DNA of 64,000 nt, taken from the NCBI RefSeq assembly GCF_013415325.1, contig NZ_JACBYE010000002.1, forward strand, positions 109,169-173,168, given 5' to 3'. The translations under genes and the position numbers were made by a program. This stretch comes from Sanguibacter inulinus. GTDB taxonomy: Bacteria; Actinomycetota; Actinomycetes; Actinomycetales; Cellulomonadaceae. The notes below the pieces were generated by a model. It was not told the DNA's origin. It made no database searches and saw only the letters and a program-made list of their open reading frames with translations. Shown here in pieces: positions 7,068 to 18,223 of the stretch. Each line of letters opens with the position of its first letter. Positions within the stretch are counted from its first letter, which is position 1.

Positions 7068-10000
7068 TCAGCCCAAGAGCTCGCGGACGTCCGTCGCGGT
7101 CAGACCCGCCCCACCTGCGGCTCCACCGTCGAGCACGCTCGCGAAGAGCTTCGACTTCGAGGCCTTGAGCGCCATGACCTTCTCCTCGATCGTGTCGGTC
7201 GAGACCATGCGGTACACGTTGACGTTGCGCGTCTGACCGATGCGGTGCGCCCTGTCGACGGCCTGGGCCTCGGCCGCAGGGTTCCACCACGGGTCGAGCA
7301 GGATGCAGTAGTCCGCGGCGGTGAGGTTGAGGCCAAAACCACCGGCCTTGAGCGAGATGAGGAACACGGAGGTCTCCCCCGAGGTGAAGCGCTCGATGGT
7401 CTCGGTCCGCCGGCGGGTGCGGCCGTCGAGGTAGGAGTAGTCGACGTCCTTGCGGTCGAGGTGGTCCCGCACCCGGCCGAGGAACTGCGTGAACTGGCTG
7501 AAGATCAGCACGCTGTGGCCCTCGGCGAGGATGTCGTCGAGCATCTCGTAGAGCACCTCGAGCTTGGACGAGGGCACCTTCTCGTGCTCGCTGTCGACCA
7601 GGCTCACGTCGAGGCTCGCCTGGCGCAGCACCGTGAGGGACCTGAACACCTCGAAGCGGTGCTCGCCGAACTCGTCGACGAGCCCGAGCACCTTGGTGCG
7701 CTCGCGCTGCAGGTACGCGTCGTAGAGCGCACGGTGGCGGGAGTTGAGCACGACGTCGACCACCTGCTCCTGCTTCTCGGGGAGGTCTTTGGCGACGTCT
7801 TCCTTGGTGCGGCGCAGCATGAAGGGCGCGATGCGTCGGCGCAGCTGGTCCAGGCGCGAGACGTAGCCCTCCTTCTCGATCGGCTTGGCGTAGTAGTCCT
7901 GGAACCTGCCGGGTGTGGGGAACAGCCCCGGGCTGACGACCGACACGATCGACCACAGCTCCATGAGGTTGTTCTCGAGAGGCGTCCCGGTCAGCGCGAG
8001 CTTGAAGGGCGCGTCGAGCCGCCGCGCGCACTGGTAGGCCACCGACTGGTGGTTCTTGACGAACTGCGCCTCGTCCAGGATCAGCCCGGCCCAGGCCTGT
8101 GTGCGGTACTCCTCGAAACCGAGACGGAACAGCGCGTACGAGGTGACCACGACGTCAGCCCCGGCGACGACCTCGGACAACGGGGTGCGCCGACGCGCCA
8201 GGGTCTCGGTGACAGTCACGGCCTTCAGACCGGGGGTGAACCTGCGGACCTCGGCAGCCCAGTTCCCCACGACGCTCGTCGGGGCGACCACGAGGAACGG
8301 GGCCGTGCTCCGTGTCTGGGCTACGTTCCCTGTCCCCGTGGCGTCGTCGGCACCGACGACCTCCGGGCGGTCCGAGGCGTCTGGTCCCGGCGAGGTCGCT
8401 ACGGTCTCCGACGCCGTCGCAGCCTCACGGACGTGCTGCACGAGCGCAAGCGCCTGGAGCGTCTTGCCCAGCCCCATGTCGTCGGCGAGGACACCGCCGA
8501 GCCCGTGCTCGTGCAGGAAGGCGAGCCACTCGAACCCCTCCTGCTGGTACTCGCGCATGGTCGCGTCGAGACCCGCCGGCGCGGGGACGGGCCCGGGCCG
8601 CGCTCCCCCGGCGAGCGCGCCGACGGCCTCGCGCCACGCCTGCGCCTGACCGCCGACGACCCCGAGCCTCTCGAGCTCGTCGAAGAGCCCCGCCTGGAAC
8701 CTGTTGACGCGCAGCGTGCCGCCCATCGTGTCCTGCATGGCGCGGGCTTCCTCGATGAGCTCGCGCAGCGCGTGGAAGCGCTCGTCGTCGAGGGAGAAGT
8801 GCAGACCGTCGACGAGCAGCAAAGAGGACTTGCCCTTGGCCAAGGCTGTGAAGACGTCAGCGAAGGGGATGAACTGCTGGCCCGCCGTGACGATCACGGC
8901 GAGGTCGAACCAGTCGCGGGTCTCCGGCAGCGTCGAGGTCGACACCGAGATCTCGACGTCGTCGGCCCGCCTGTAGTCCACAGCCTCGCCGCGGACCTCG
9001 ACCACGAGGTCGGTCTCCTCCTGCGCGAGGTCCAGCAAGAGCGGGAGCTGGTCGGTGACGAAGAGAGCCGTGGCGACGTCGGCGAGCTCGGTCCGTCCCA
9101 CGCGCGCGACGGCGGCTGCGGCCACGTCGGCCAGCCGTGCGGTGTCGTCGGCAGCGCGCCGTGGCTCGGCGGCCGCGCCGGGCAGGCGTGGGGCACGCCC
9201 GGCGAGCCTGTCGAGCAGCTGCGTCTCGGCCCGCGGGTCGCGGACGCCCGCGTCGGTCTGCCGGGTGCTCGGCCCGAGGTCGAACCGCAGGGTGTGGGTG
9301 GTGCCGTCGTCGTCCTCGACCGCGTAGCGCCACTGCCAGGTCAGACGCAGACCGTGCTCGGGCAGGTGCAGCACGTCGAGGTGCAGCGTGGGCCGTGGGC
9401 GCTCGGGCAGCGTGATCGACGGGTCGAGGTCGACAGCGTCGAAGCGGTCTTCGAGGGCGGGCAGGACGCGGAGCAAGAAGCGCCGCTGGTCGGTCTCGGG
9501 GACCGTGAGCGGCTCGGGGCGCTCGAGCAGCGCGAGGACCGGGGGGTCGACGGGCGAGGCGAGCGGGGCGAGCACCACCCGGGTCTCCTTGGTGGGAGCC
9601 CGGCGGCCCCGCCACGTCACGAGCCCTGTCGGAGGCTCGCCGAGCAGCGACGTCGTCGCACGATCGAGGGGGGTCAGGCCGTGGGGCGTGCCTGCAGCCT
9701 CGGCTGCCGACGCGGCTGTGCCGGCGGTCTGCTGGGTCGCGTCTGCGAGGTCGAGAGTGTCCTGCCCGGCGGCGTCGGTCTGCGCGAGCTCGCCCGCACC
9801 CGCCAGGTCCACCGACGCCCCCGTAGGGCCGTCAGCCCTGCTGGCGGGGTCGAGCGACGTGGTGTCGGCCTCGATCGCCGCGCCGAGGACCAGTCCCGCC
9901 GTCCCGCGGGAGACCGTGAGCCGGGTGCGGGCGGGACCTGCGAGGACGACGGGGCTCTGCGCCTTGTCCGAGTGGACCATCGGCAGGCCAGAGCGTCGGG

Positions 10001-10907
10001 CCTCGGTGAGCAGCGCCCACAGCGCGGCGCTCGGCAGCTCGTCCGCGTAGACCCACGTCGGCGCCGAGAAGTAGGCAGAGTCGGAGACGCTGATCGCGAG
10101 ACCGAAGAGCGAACGCAAGATGTCGACGTGGCCGTCCGGGTAGGCCCCGTGACGGTAGTTGAGGAACCTCAGCTCGCTCCACGAGATGCCTGTCCGCACC
10201 CAGCGCCCCGTCGCGCTCCGGGTCACCGGACGCATCCCCAGGCGCGGCGAGTCGACCGAGGCGAGCGCTCGCCGTGAAGAACGACCCGTCGGCTCGGTGA
10301 GGAGCTCGACCTGGAGGGCGACGTCGTGAGAGCTGCGCAGGTCCCACGGCTTGGGCTTGCGGCCGGGGCGGCCGGGGACGGGCGGGGTGTCGTCGGGCTC
10401 GGTGAGGAGGGTCGCGAAGGTCCGTTCCCACTCGGCGCTTCGGCGCGGGGTGGTGCGACCCGTGGCAGGGGACGCGGTCTGCGCGGCGTGACCCGGTGAG
10501 CCGGCAGCCCCGCGGGCACTGTCCGTCCCGGGGAGGATCCCGGCGGCCGCACCGCTGTCGGCGCGCTCCCCCGCCGTGTCGGCTGCGACCCCGGCCGCGG
10601 CGTCGGCCAGGATCGCCTGCGCGGTGAGTCGGTCGAGGTACGCGAGGAGCGTGGCAGCCGTGTGCTTGCAGTTGAGGCGCACCGGGCAGGAGCACCTGCC
10701 GTAGCGCGGGGTCGCCTGCTCTCCGGCGCTCGACATCTCGACGACAGTCACGTACTGCTTGCGGGCCGATCCGCGGACCTGCCCGACGATCGTCGTGCCG
10801 TCACCGTTCCGCGCGACCGAGACGACCTGCCCCGCACTGACGTACTCCTCGCCGCGGGCGAAGGTCTCCGAGCCCACGAGCTGGGACACGTCGGCTGCTG
10901 AGAACAC
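7068..10907 (-). CDS. SWIM zinc-finger SNF2-family helicase
   Basis: This 1279-residue protein starts with a SWIM zinc finger whose ligands are C72, C74, C80 and H82 (CSCPVRLNCKH). A long region of about 650 residues with low-complexity Ala/Asp/Thr stretches follows. The Swi2/Snf2 ATPase core at the C-terminus has Walker A in ADDMGLGKT, DEAQ-type Walker B in LILDEAQFVKN, motif III TGTPLENN, and the C-terminal motifs LKAGGFGLNL and DRAHRIGQ. Members translocate on double-stranded DNA; bacterial SWIM-SNF2 proteins are often near DNA-repair genes, and recQ is next door. The GTG start is weakly supported. The low-complexity middle probably varies between strains. Confidence 0.9.
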   Translation of the reverse strand: MFSAADVSQLVGSETFARGEEYVSAGQVVSVARNGDGTTIVGQVRGSARKQYVTVVEMSSAGEQATPRYGRCSCPVRLNCKHTAATLLAYLDRLTAQAILADAAAGVAADTAGERADSGAAAGILPGTDSARGAAGSPGHAAQTASPATGRTTPRRSAEWERTFATLLTEPDDTPPVPGRPGRKPKPWDLRSSHDVALQVELLTEPTGRSSRRALASVDSPRLGMRPVTRSATGRWVRTGISWSELRFLNYRHGAYPDGHVDILRSLFGLAISVSDSAYFSAPTWVYADELPSAALWALLTEARRSGLPMVHSDKAQSPVVLAGPARTRLTVSRGTAGLVLGAAIEADTTSLDPASRADGPTGASVDLAGAGELAQTDAAGQDTLDLADATQQTAGTAASAAEAAGTPHGLTPLDRATTSLLGEPPTGLVTWRGRRAPTKETRVVLAPLASPVDPPVLALLERPEPLTVPETDQRRFLLRVLPALEDRFDAVDLDPSITLPERPRPTLHLDVLHLPEHGLRLTWQWRYAVEDDDGTTHTLRFDLGPSTRQTDAGVRDPRAETQLLDRLAGRAPRLPGAAAEPRRAADDTARLADVAAAAVARVGRTELADVATALFVTDQLPLLLDLAQEETDLVVEVRGEAVDYRRADDVEISVSTSTLPETRDWFDLAVIVTAGQQFIPFADVFTALAKGKSSLLLVDGLHFSLDDERFHALRELIEEARAMQDTMGGTLRVNRFQAGLFDELERLGVVGGQAQAWREAVGALAGGARPGPVPAPAGLDATMREYQQEGFEWLAFLHEHGLGGVLADDMGLGKTLQALALVQHVREAATASETVATSPGPDASDRPEVVGADDATGTGNVAQTRSTAPFLVVAPTSVVGNWAAEVRRFTPGLKAVTVTETLARRRTPLSEVVAGADVVVTSYALFRLGFEEYRTQAWAGLILDEAQFVKNHQSVAYQCARRLDAPFKLALTGTPLENNLMELWSIVSVVSPGLFPTPGRFQDYYAKPIEKEGYVSRLDQLRRRIAPFMLRRTKEDVAKDLPEKQEQVVDVVLNSRHRALYDAYLQRERTKVLGLVDEFGEHRFEVFRSLTVLRQASLDVSLVDSEHEKVPSSKLEVLYEMLDDILAEGHSVLIFSQFTQFLGRVRDHLDRKDVDYSYLDGRTRRRTETIERFTSGETSVFLISLKAGGFGLNLTAADYCILLDPWWNPAAEAQAVDRAHRIGQTRNVNVYRMVSTDTIEEKVMALKASKSKLFASVLDGGAAGGAGLTATDVRELLG

Positions 10908-10974
10908 CCCCGAAGTCTCTCACCGACCGGTGACACGCCGAGCATCGTCGGTCCGGGGCAGCGCTGCCGCTCTA

Positions 10975-12930
<1,956 letters not shown>

Positions 12931-12936
12931 CGGACC

Positions 12937-12942
12937 ACTCTA
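12937..12942 (-). promoter_or_regulatory. -10 element for leaderless recQ
   Basis: TAGAGT is followed by six bases and then the recQ GTG codon. The start site would coincide with the start codon, and there is no Shine-Dalgarno sequence. Confidence 0.55.
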
Positions 12943-13099
12943 GGTCCGGACCGCAGGTCCCCGGGCACTGTCCACAAGGGCCGCTCGGGCGGGGGACGCG
13001 CGAGGCACGGGGCGTCGAGCACGAAGCGTAGGATGCAACTTGTATCTATGAAGCGCCGCAGTCCTCCGTGCGGCGTCGCAGCCAGCCCGAGAAGGTCTC

Positions 13100-13822
13100 A
13101 TGCCCCCCGCATCCCCCGCGTCCGCGAGCGCGCCCGGCTCTCCGCAGCCCGCTCCCCGACCCGCTGCTTCTGCCTCTGCCTCTGCCTCTGCCTCTGCCTC
13201 TGAGCGGGCCTACGCGGCGCTCCGCGCCCGGGTCGTCTCCGGCGCGGTCCCGGGCGGCACGATGCTCAGCGAGGGTGAGGTCGCCGACGAGCTCGGCATG
13301 AGCCGGACCCCCGTCCGCGAGGCGTTCCTGCGCCTGCAGGCCGAAGGGTGGATGCAGCTGTTCCCCAAGCGGGGCGCGCTGGTCCGACCGATCGAGCCCG
13401 ACGAGCTGGCCGAGGTCGTCGAGGCCCGCCACCTGGTCGAGTCCGCCGCGGTCCGTACCGTCACGGCCGACGACGGCGCCACCACGGCCCTGGTCAACAG
13501 TCTGCGAGCGCTCGTCGCCGCGCAGCGCGCGGCGGCCGAGAGCGCAGACCTCGACACCTTCGCCCTCCTCGACGTGACCTTCCACCAGACGATCGCCGAC
13601 GCCGGAGGCAACAGCATCCTCACGGCCTTCTACTCCTCGCTGCGCGACAGGCAGCACCGCATCACCGCGCGCACCGTCCGCGCGGGGCAGGACCGCGTCG
13701 AGGCGATCCTCGCGCAGCACACCGAGCTCGTCGACCTCGTGGGAGCAGGTGACGCCGCAGGTTTCGAGGCGGCACTCGCTGCTCACCTCGGCGAGATCCA
13801 CCGCGGGATCTTCGGCCGATGA
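13100..13822 (+). CDS. GntR-family (FadR/FCD) transcriptional regulator
   Basis: This is a 240-residue regulator. After a 34-residue Ala/Ser/Pro tail, it has a winged helix-turn-helix (VADELGMSRTPVREAFLRL, about 57-75) and an all-helical FCD effector domain (DELAEVVEARHLVESAAVRT to AALAAHLGEIHRG). FCD members sense organic acids or sugars bound with a metal ion. The tail contains an in-frame six-base repeat coding for repeated Ala-Ser. ATG at 13100 has AGAAGG upstream. A -10-like TAGGAT at 13029-13034 and the sequence ACTTGTATCTA just downstream could be its promoter and operator. It overlaps the MFS gene by ATGA, so it probably controls that transporter. Confidence 0.88.
   Translation: MPPASPASASAPGSPQPAPRPAASASASASASASERAYAALRARVVSGAVPGGTMLSEGEVADELGMSRTPVREAFLRLQAEGWMQLFPKRGALVRPIEPDELAEVVEARHLVESAAVRTVTADDGATTALVNSLRALVAAQRAAAESADLDTFALLDVTFHQTIADAGGNSILTAFYSSLRDRQHRITARTVRAGQDRVEAILAQHTELVDLVGAGDAAGFEAALAAHLGEIHRGIFGR
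13165..13200 (+). repeat. In-frame hexanucleotide tandem repeat (TGCCTC)
   Basis: One TGCTTC unit and five perfect TGCCTC units lie inside the GntR coding region and code for an alternating Ser-Ala tract. Changes in copy number would lengthen or shorten the N-terminal tail by two residues without breaking the frame. Confidence 0.9.
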
Positions 13823-15378
13823 GGGGCGCAGGCAGCACGACAGACACCCCAGGAACCACGGGCACCACACCCTCGCCCACCCAGGCCTCCTGGGCGCACA
13901 GGTCTTCGACGACCCACGCGAGCCACGAGACTTACGCCGTCCAAGATCCCGGAGCCCCTCAGACCGCACCGTCCGTGCCCGACGCCCAGCCGGACCCCCA
14001 GATGACAGCAGCGAACGCTCGCGGCACCCACCCTCGAGCCTGGCTCGCTGCGTGCGGAGTCCTCTTCGCCGTCGCGTGGGGCGGGAACGAGTTCACACCG
14101 CTCCTCGTCCTCTACCGCCTCGAAGGACTCTCCGCGCAGTCGGTCAACGTCCTCCTCGGCGCCTACGTGCTCGGGATCGTCCCGGCCCTGCTCGTCGGTG
14201 GGCCGATGTCGGACCGCTACGGGCGCCGTCCGCTGCTGCTGCCCGCGCCGCTGCTCGGCGTGCTGGGCAGCGCGCTGATCGCGTGGGGTGCGCACCTGCA
14301 CGCCCTGCTGTTCGCGGGTCGGGTCTTCTCCGGGCTCGCGCTCGGGCTCGTCATGGCCGTCGGGACCAGCTGGGTCAAAGAGCTCTCGCAGCCGCCCGTC
14401 GCCGACCCGGGCGAGCCTGGCGCCGGGGCACGACGTGCTGCCCTCGCCCTGACCGCAGGCTTCGGCCTCGGCGCCGTGGTTGCCGCCGTCCTCGCCCAGT
14501 ACGGCCCGCTGCCGACGCTGCTGCCCTACGTCGTGAACATCGTGGTGACCGTGGTGCTCATCGTCCCGGCGCTCTCCGCACCCGAGACCACGGTCCGTCA
14601 GACCACACCGGGGCGGCTCCGTGACGACCTGCGCATCCCCGCAGCCCGGCACCGACGGTTCCTCAGGGTCGTGCTGCCGATGGCGCCGTGGGTCTTCGCC
14701 GTCGCTGCCTGCGCGTACGCGATCTTGCCGGCCCTCGTCGCCCACGAGGTGCCGGGGAACGAGATCGGGTTCTCCGGGCTGCTGTGCTTCGTGGCGCTCT
14801 CCTGCGGGTTCGTCGTCCAGCAGCTCGCGCGGGCCGTCGACACACCGCAGTCGTCCAGAGCCGTCGCTGTCGCGCTGGCCGTGACCGTCGTCGGGATGGC
14901 GACGGCGTCGTGGGCGGCGGCCACCCTCGACCTGCGGGTCACGGTGCTCGCCGCCGGCGTGCTGGGCTGCGCCTACGGTCTGCTGATGCTCTCGGGGTTG
15001 CAGGAGGCGCAACGGATCGCCGGGCCGGACGACCTCGCCGGGATCATCGCCGTCTTCTACTCGATCAGCTATCTCGGGTTCTTCGTGCCGACGGTCTTCG
15101 GGGCGCTCTCGGGCAGCCTGAGCTATCCGATCATGCTCGGGGGCGGGGCCGTCGTCGCGCTCGGCTGCCTGCTCGTGGTCGTGGCCAGCTGGCGGGCGCA
15201 CCTGCCAGCCGACGCCGCGGCGCGGACGCCCTCGGACGCTGAGGTGCGGCCGCCGTCAGCCGCTGACGTGCGTCCGCAGCCTGACGCTGACGTGCATCCG
15301 CAGCCCGACGCTGCGGCGCGACGCTCGTCAGAGGCCGCACCGCAGCGGGGGTCAACGGCCGGCAGCGACCTGCCCTGA
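13819..15378 (+). CDS. MFS transporter
   Basis: This 519-residue major facilitator has twelve hydrophobic segments. The signature loop between helices 2 and 3 is GGPMSDRYGRRPLLLPAPLL. The first helix follows a roughly 70-residue Thr/Pro/Gln-rich N-terminal extension, so an internal ATG at 14001 giving a normal-length protein is possible. The ATG at 13819 overlaps the GntR stop (ATGA), favouring translational coupling and the long form. The C-terminal 50 residues are a degenerate repeat of Asp-Ala-x-Val-x-Pro-x-Pro units. Drug or sugar efflux is plausible but the substrate is unknown. The last 27 bases overlap the convergent GH43 gene. Confidence 0.82.
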   Translation: MRGAGSTTDTPGTTGTTPSPTQASWAHRSSTTHASHETYAVQDPGAPQTAPSVPDAQPDPQMTAANARGTHPRAWLAACGVLFAVAWGGNEFTPLLVLYRLEGLSAQSVNVLLGAYVLGIVPALLVGGPMSDRYGRRPLLLPAPLLGVLGSALIAWGAHLHALLFAGRVFSGLALGLVMAVGTSWVKELSQPPVADPGEPGAGARRAALALTAGFGLGAVVAAVLAQYGPLPTLLPYVVNIVVTVVLIVPALSAPETTVRQTTPGRLRDDLRIPAARHRRFLRVVLPMAPWVFAVAACAYAILPALVAHEVPGNEIGFSGLLCFVALSCGFVVQQLARAVDTPQSSRAVAVALAVTVVGMATASWAAATLDLRVTVLAAGVLGCAYGLLMLSGLQEAQRIAGPDDLAGIIAVFYSISYLGFFVPTVFGALSGSLSYPIMLGGGAVVALGCLLVVVASWRAHLPADAAARTPSDAEVRPPSAADVRPQPDADVHPQPDAAARRSSEAAPQRGSTAGSDLP

Positions 15379-16416
15379 CGGGACCGCCTGCTCGACGTCG
15401 GCCGGGACCGGCACCCCGAAGTCGGGGGTGCCGTCCTCGCCCCAGGTGAAGCGCTGGGCGAAGATCATCCTGTCCCACCCGTCCGTCCTGGTGGCGTGGT
15501 AGATCATCCAGCCTTCCTGGCCGTCCGGTGAGAGGACGAAGGATCCGTGCCCAGGCCCCAGGACGTCTGCGGTCTTCGAGAACGCCGGCTCGGTGGACTT
15601 GGTCCACGACGCCGGGTCGAGCACGTCGTCGCCCGTGAGGGTGAGCAGGCCGTAGGCGTAGTCGTCGGTCCAGCTCGCGCTCGTCGAGTACACGAGGTGC
15701 AGAGCACCGTCACGCTCGAGCACCTGCGGCCCCTCCTGGACAGGCATCCCCTGCCGCTCCCACTCTTCGGTCGGCTCCGAGAGGAGCACGCGGGGTCCGG
15801 AGATCGACGTCGGGCCGTCCATCTGGGCGATGTAGAGGTTCTGCTGCCCGTCGACCTCGCCCTCCCAGCCCGACCAGACGAAGAACTGCTGCCCCTCGCG
15901 GTCCAGCACGGTGCCGTCGATCGCCCAGCGGTCGGTCTCGTCGGTGATCTGACCGTGGTCGACGTACGGACCGAAGGGATCGTCTCCCTCGCTCTCGAGC
16001 ACGTACATGCGGTGGTTCGCGTTGTCCCCGTCACAGCTCGTCGCTGCCAGGTAGACGAACCACGTGCCGTCGCCGTGGTGGATCTCGGGAGCCCAGACGT
16101 CCCGGCACGCCGGCCCGAGGGCCGCCGGCTCCCAGATCTTCTGGCGCGTCCCGGACCAGAGATCGGTGAGGTTGTCGGGCTCGGAGGCCGTGAGCCAGAG
16201 CTCGCCGTTCGACCGCGCCTCGAGCATGAGGTAGCGGTCGCCGTCCTCGACCACGTAGGGGTCGTTGCCGAGGTCCGCGACAGGGTTGGCGAAGGTGGGC
16301 GCTCCGGTGGTGTCGTCTGCCACCGGGTCTTCTGGTCCGCCCGAGCCGCACCCCGCCAGGAGAAGCACGGCTGCGACGACCACCGCGGCCGCAGGACCGC
16401 TGCGCAGCCGCCTCAT
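15352..16416 (-). CDS. GH43-family glycoside hydrolase lipoprotein
   Basis: This 354-residue lipoprotein has a signal peptide ending in LLAGC, followed by a five-bladed beta-propeller of the GH43 type. The three expected acidic residues are visible: the general base Asp in LGNDPYVVEDG, the pKa-modulating Asp in RWAIDGTVLD, and the general acid Glu in PVQEGPQVLERDG. GH43 enzymes remove arabinose, xylose or galactose from plant polysaccharide. VWAPEIHH and GPGHGSFVLSPDG are further family marks. The ATG overlaps the stop of the upstream permease gene (ATGA), making it the last gene of the sugar ABC operon. A surface-anchored enzyme would trim oligosaccharides for the transporter. Confidence 0.88.
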   Translation of the reverse strand: MRRLRSGPAAAVVVAAVLLLAGCGSGGPEDPVADDTTGAPTFANPVADLGNDPYVVEDGDRYLMLEARSNGELWLTASEPDNLTDLWSGTRQKIWEPAALGPACRDVWAPEIHHGDGTWFVYLAATSCDGDNANHRMYVLESEGDDPFGPYVDHGQITDETDRWAIDGTVLDREGQQFFVWSGWEGEVDGQQNLYIAQMDGPTSISGPRVLLSEPTEEWERQGMPVQEGPQVLERDGALHLVYSTSASWTDDYAYGLLTLTGDDVLDPASWTKSTEPAFSKTADVLGPGHGSFVLSPDGQEGWMIYHATRTDGWDRMIFAQRFTWGEDGTPDFGVPVPADVEQAVPSGQVAAGR

Positions 16417-17261
16417 CCCTTGAGCCCAGCAGTCGCGACAGACTCGATGATCTTTCGCTGGAAGAACACGAAGACGAGCAGAGCCGGGACGCTCGCGATG
16501 ACCGCACCGGCCATGATGAGCGGCTGGTTGGCGATGTACGCGCTCTGCAGGAGCGGCAGACCGGCCGGCAGCGTCAGGGTGGACGTCGTCGAGAGCGCGT
16601 AGACCGGCCAGAGGAAGTCGTTCCAGCTCGCGAGGAAGGTGATCACCGCGATGGTCGACAGGGCCGGCTGCGCGAGCGGCAGCATGACCGACGCGAAGAT
16701 CCGCACGTCCGACGCCCCGTCGATCCGGGCCGCCTCCTCGAGCTCTCGCGGGAGCCCGAGGAAGAACTGCCGGAGGAAGAACACACCGAAGGCCCCACCG
16801 ACCGGAGGCAGCATCAGGGCGAGGAGCGAGTCGAGGATCCCGAGGCTGTCCGAGATCAGGTAGGTCGGGATGAGGAACACGAATCCCGGCAGGAACAGTG
16901 TCGCGATGACGAGCGAGAACACGATCCCTCGTCCCCGGAAGGTGAACCTGGCGAGCGCGTAGGCGGCGAGCGCCGCCGTGCTGACCACGAGGGCCGTCGT
17001 GACCGTCGCTGTGACGACGGAGTTGAAGAACCACCGGACCACCGGAGACTTCCCACCCCAGGCCGTCAGCGGCCTGTAGCTGTCGAGGGTCGCCGGGTCG
17101 GGGACCAGCGACGTGCTGGTCGCCGCGTCGAGCTGGGTCTTGAACGACGTCGAGATCATCCACAGGATCGGGACGAGCACGAGGAGGGCGAGGGCGACGA
17201 GCACCATGGTGCGGACCACGGTCCTGGTCTGGCGCCTGACCACGGTGTCGGTGACCGTCAT
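16413..17261 (-). CDS. Carbohydrate ABC transporter permease (MalG type)
   Basis: This 282-residue inner-membrane subunit has six hydrophobic segments. The EAA loop reads ELEEAARIDGASDVRIFASVMLP-like, with the conserved EAA and G spaced as in CUT1 permeases. The start ILWMISTSFKTQ and the C-terminal FFQRKIIESVATAGLKG are typical of MalG-like subunits. It forms a heterodimer with the upstream permease. Its ATG overlaps the previous stop (ATGA). No ATPase gene is in the operon, so a shared MsiK-type ATPase encoded elsewhere is presumed. Confidence 0.92.
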   Translation of the reverse strand: MTVTDTVVRRQTRTVVRTMVLVALALLVLVPILWMISTSFKTQLDAATSTSLVPDPATLDSYRPLTAWGGKSPVVRWFFNSVVTATVTTALVVSTAALAAYALARFTFRGRGIVFSLVIATLFLPGFVFLIPTYLISDSLGILDSLLALMLPPVGGAFGVFFLRQFFLGLPRELEEAARIDGASDVRIFASVMLPLAQPALSTIAVITFLASWNDFLWPVYALSTTSTLTLPAGLPLLQSAYIANQPLIMAGAVIASVPALLVFVFFQRKIIESVATAGLKG

Positions 17262-18220
17262 GACTGGTCCTCCTTGCCGACGAGGAACCTGAAGTTCAGG
17301 ATGCTGACGACGACCAGCAGGAGTGCGAGGACGTAGGACATCGCTGTCGCGGAACCCATCCGGGACTCTCCGAGCCCGACGTCGGACATGTACATGATGG
17401 CCGAGCGGGTCGCGCCGTTCGGGTCGCCGTCGGTCATGACGTAGGGCTGCCCGAAGACGTTCGCCGAGGCCAGGACGGTGATCATCACGACGAAGACCAC
17501 GACAGGACGCAGACCGGGCAGGGTGATGCTGCGGAAGGTCCGCCACCGGCCGGCGCCGTCGAGGGCGGCAGCCTCGTACTGGTCGCGAGGGATGCTCTGC
17601 AGGCCCGCGAGGTAGATGATCGCGTTGAAGCCGAGCGTCCACCAGAGGGTCGCGCCCACGAGCGACACCCACACCCACGGCTCCTGCTGCAGCCACGGGA
17701 TGTCGTCACGCAGACCGAGCCCGCCGAGGATCCTGTTGAGGATCCCGTGCTGGGTGTCGAGGACGAACTTCCACAAGACCCCGACCACGGCGACCCCGAG
17801 GACGTAGGGCGCGAAGAACGCTGCACGCAGCACGGTCCTGCCGCGGAACGGCTTGTCGACGAGCAGCGCGACGGCGAGCGGCACGGTGACCATGAGCGGG
17901 ACCGTGAAGAGCGTGAACAGGCCCGTCGCGCGCATGCTCCGCCAGAACGAGGCGTAGTCGAGCGTGCCCGGCGTGAAGAGGTCGACATAGTTGCCGAGCC
18001 CGACGAAGGGCCTGTACGAGGGGAAGCTGAAGTCCCAGTCGAAGAGGCTCACGTAGATGCCGTAGACCGCAGGGGCCAGGACGAAGAGCCCGAAGAAGCA
18101 GAGATAGGGAGCGAGGAAGAGCCAGGGGACGGCCGCGCGGCCTCGACGACCGCGCGGTGCCCCCTTCTCAGACCCCGCCGCGCCCCGGGTCTGCTCGACC
18201 CGGGTCGTGGGGGCTGTCAT
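17258..18220 (-). CDS. Carbohydrate ABC transporter permease (MalF type)
   Basis: This 320-residue permease has six membrane helices after a basic Arg/Gly-rich cytoplasmic N-terminus. The opening PWLFLAPYLCFFGLFVLAPAV and the EAA loop QYEAAALDGAGRWRTFRSIT identify the CUT1 MalF/UgpA class. It follows the binding-protein gene by three bases and overlaps the next permease by four. The expected role is uptake of an oligosaccharide in the ATP-driven importer. Confidence 0.92.
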   Translation of the reverse strand: MTAPTTRVEQTRGAAGSEKGAPRGRRGRAAVPWLFLAPYLCFFGLFVLAPAVYGIYVSLFDWDFSFPSYRPFVGLGNYVDLFTPGTLDYASFWRSMRATGLFTLFTVPLMVTVPLAVALLVDKPFRGRTVLRAAFFAPYVLGVAVVGVLWKFVLDTQHGILNRILGGLGLRDDIPWLQQEPWVWVSLVGATLWWTLGFNAIIYLAGLQSIPRDQYEAAALDGAGRWRTFRSITLPGLRPVVVFVVMITVLASANVFGQPYVMTDGDPNGATRSAIMYMSDVGLGESRMGSATAMSYVLALLLVVVSILNFRFLVGKEDQS

Positions 18221-18223
18221 GGT

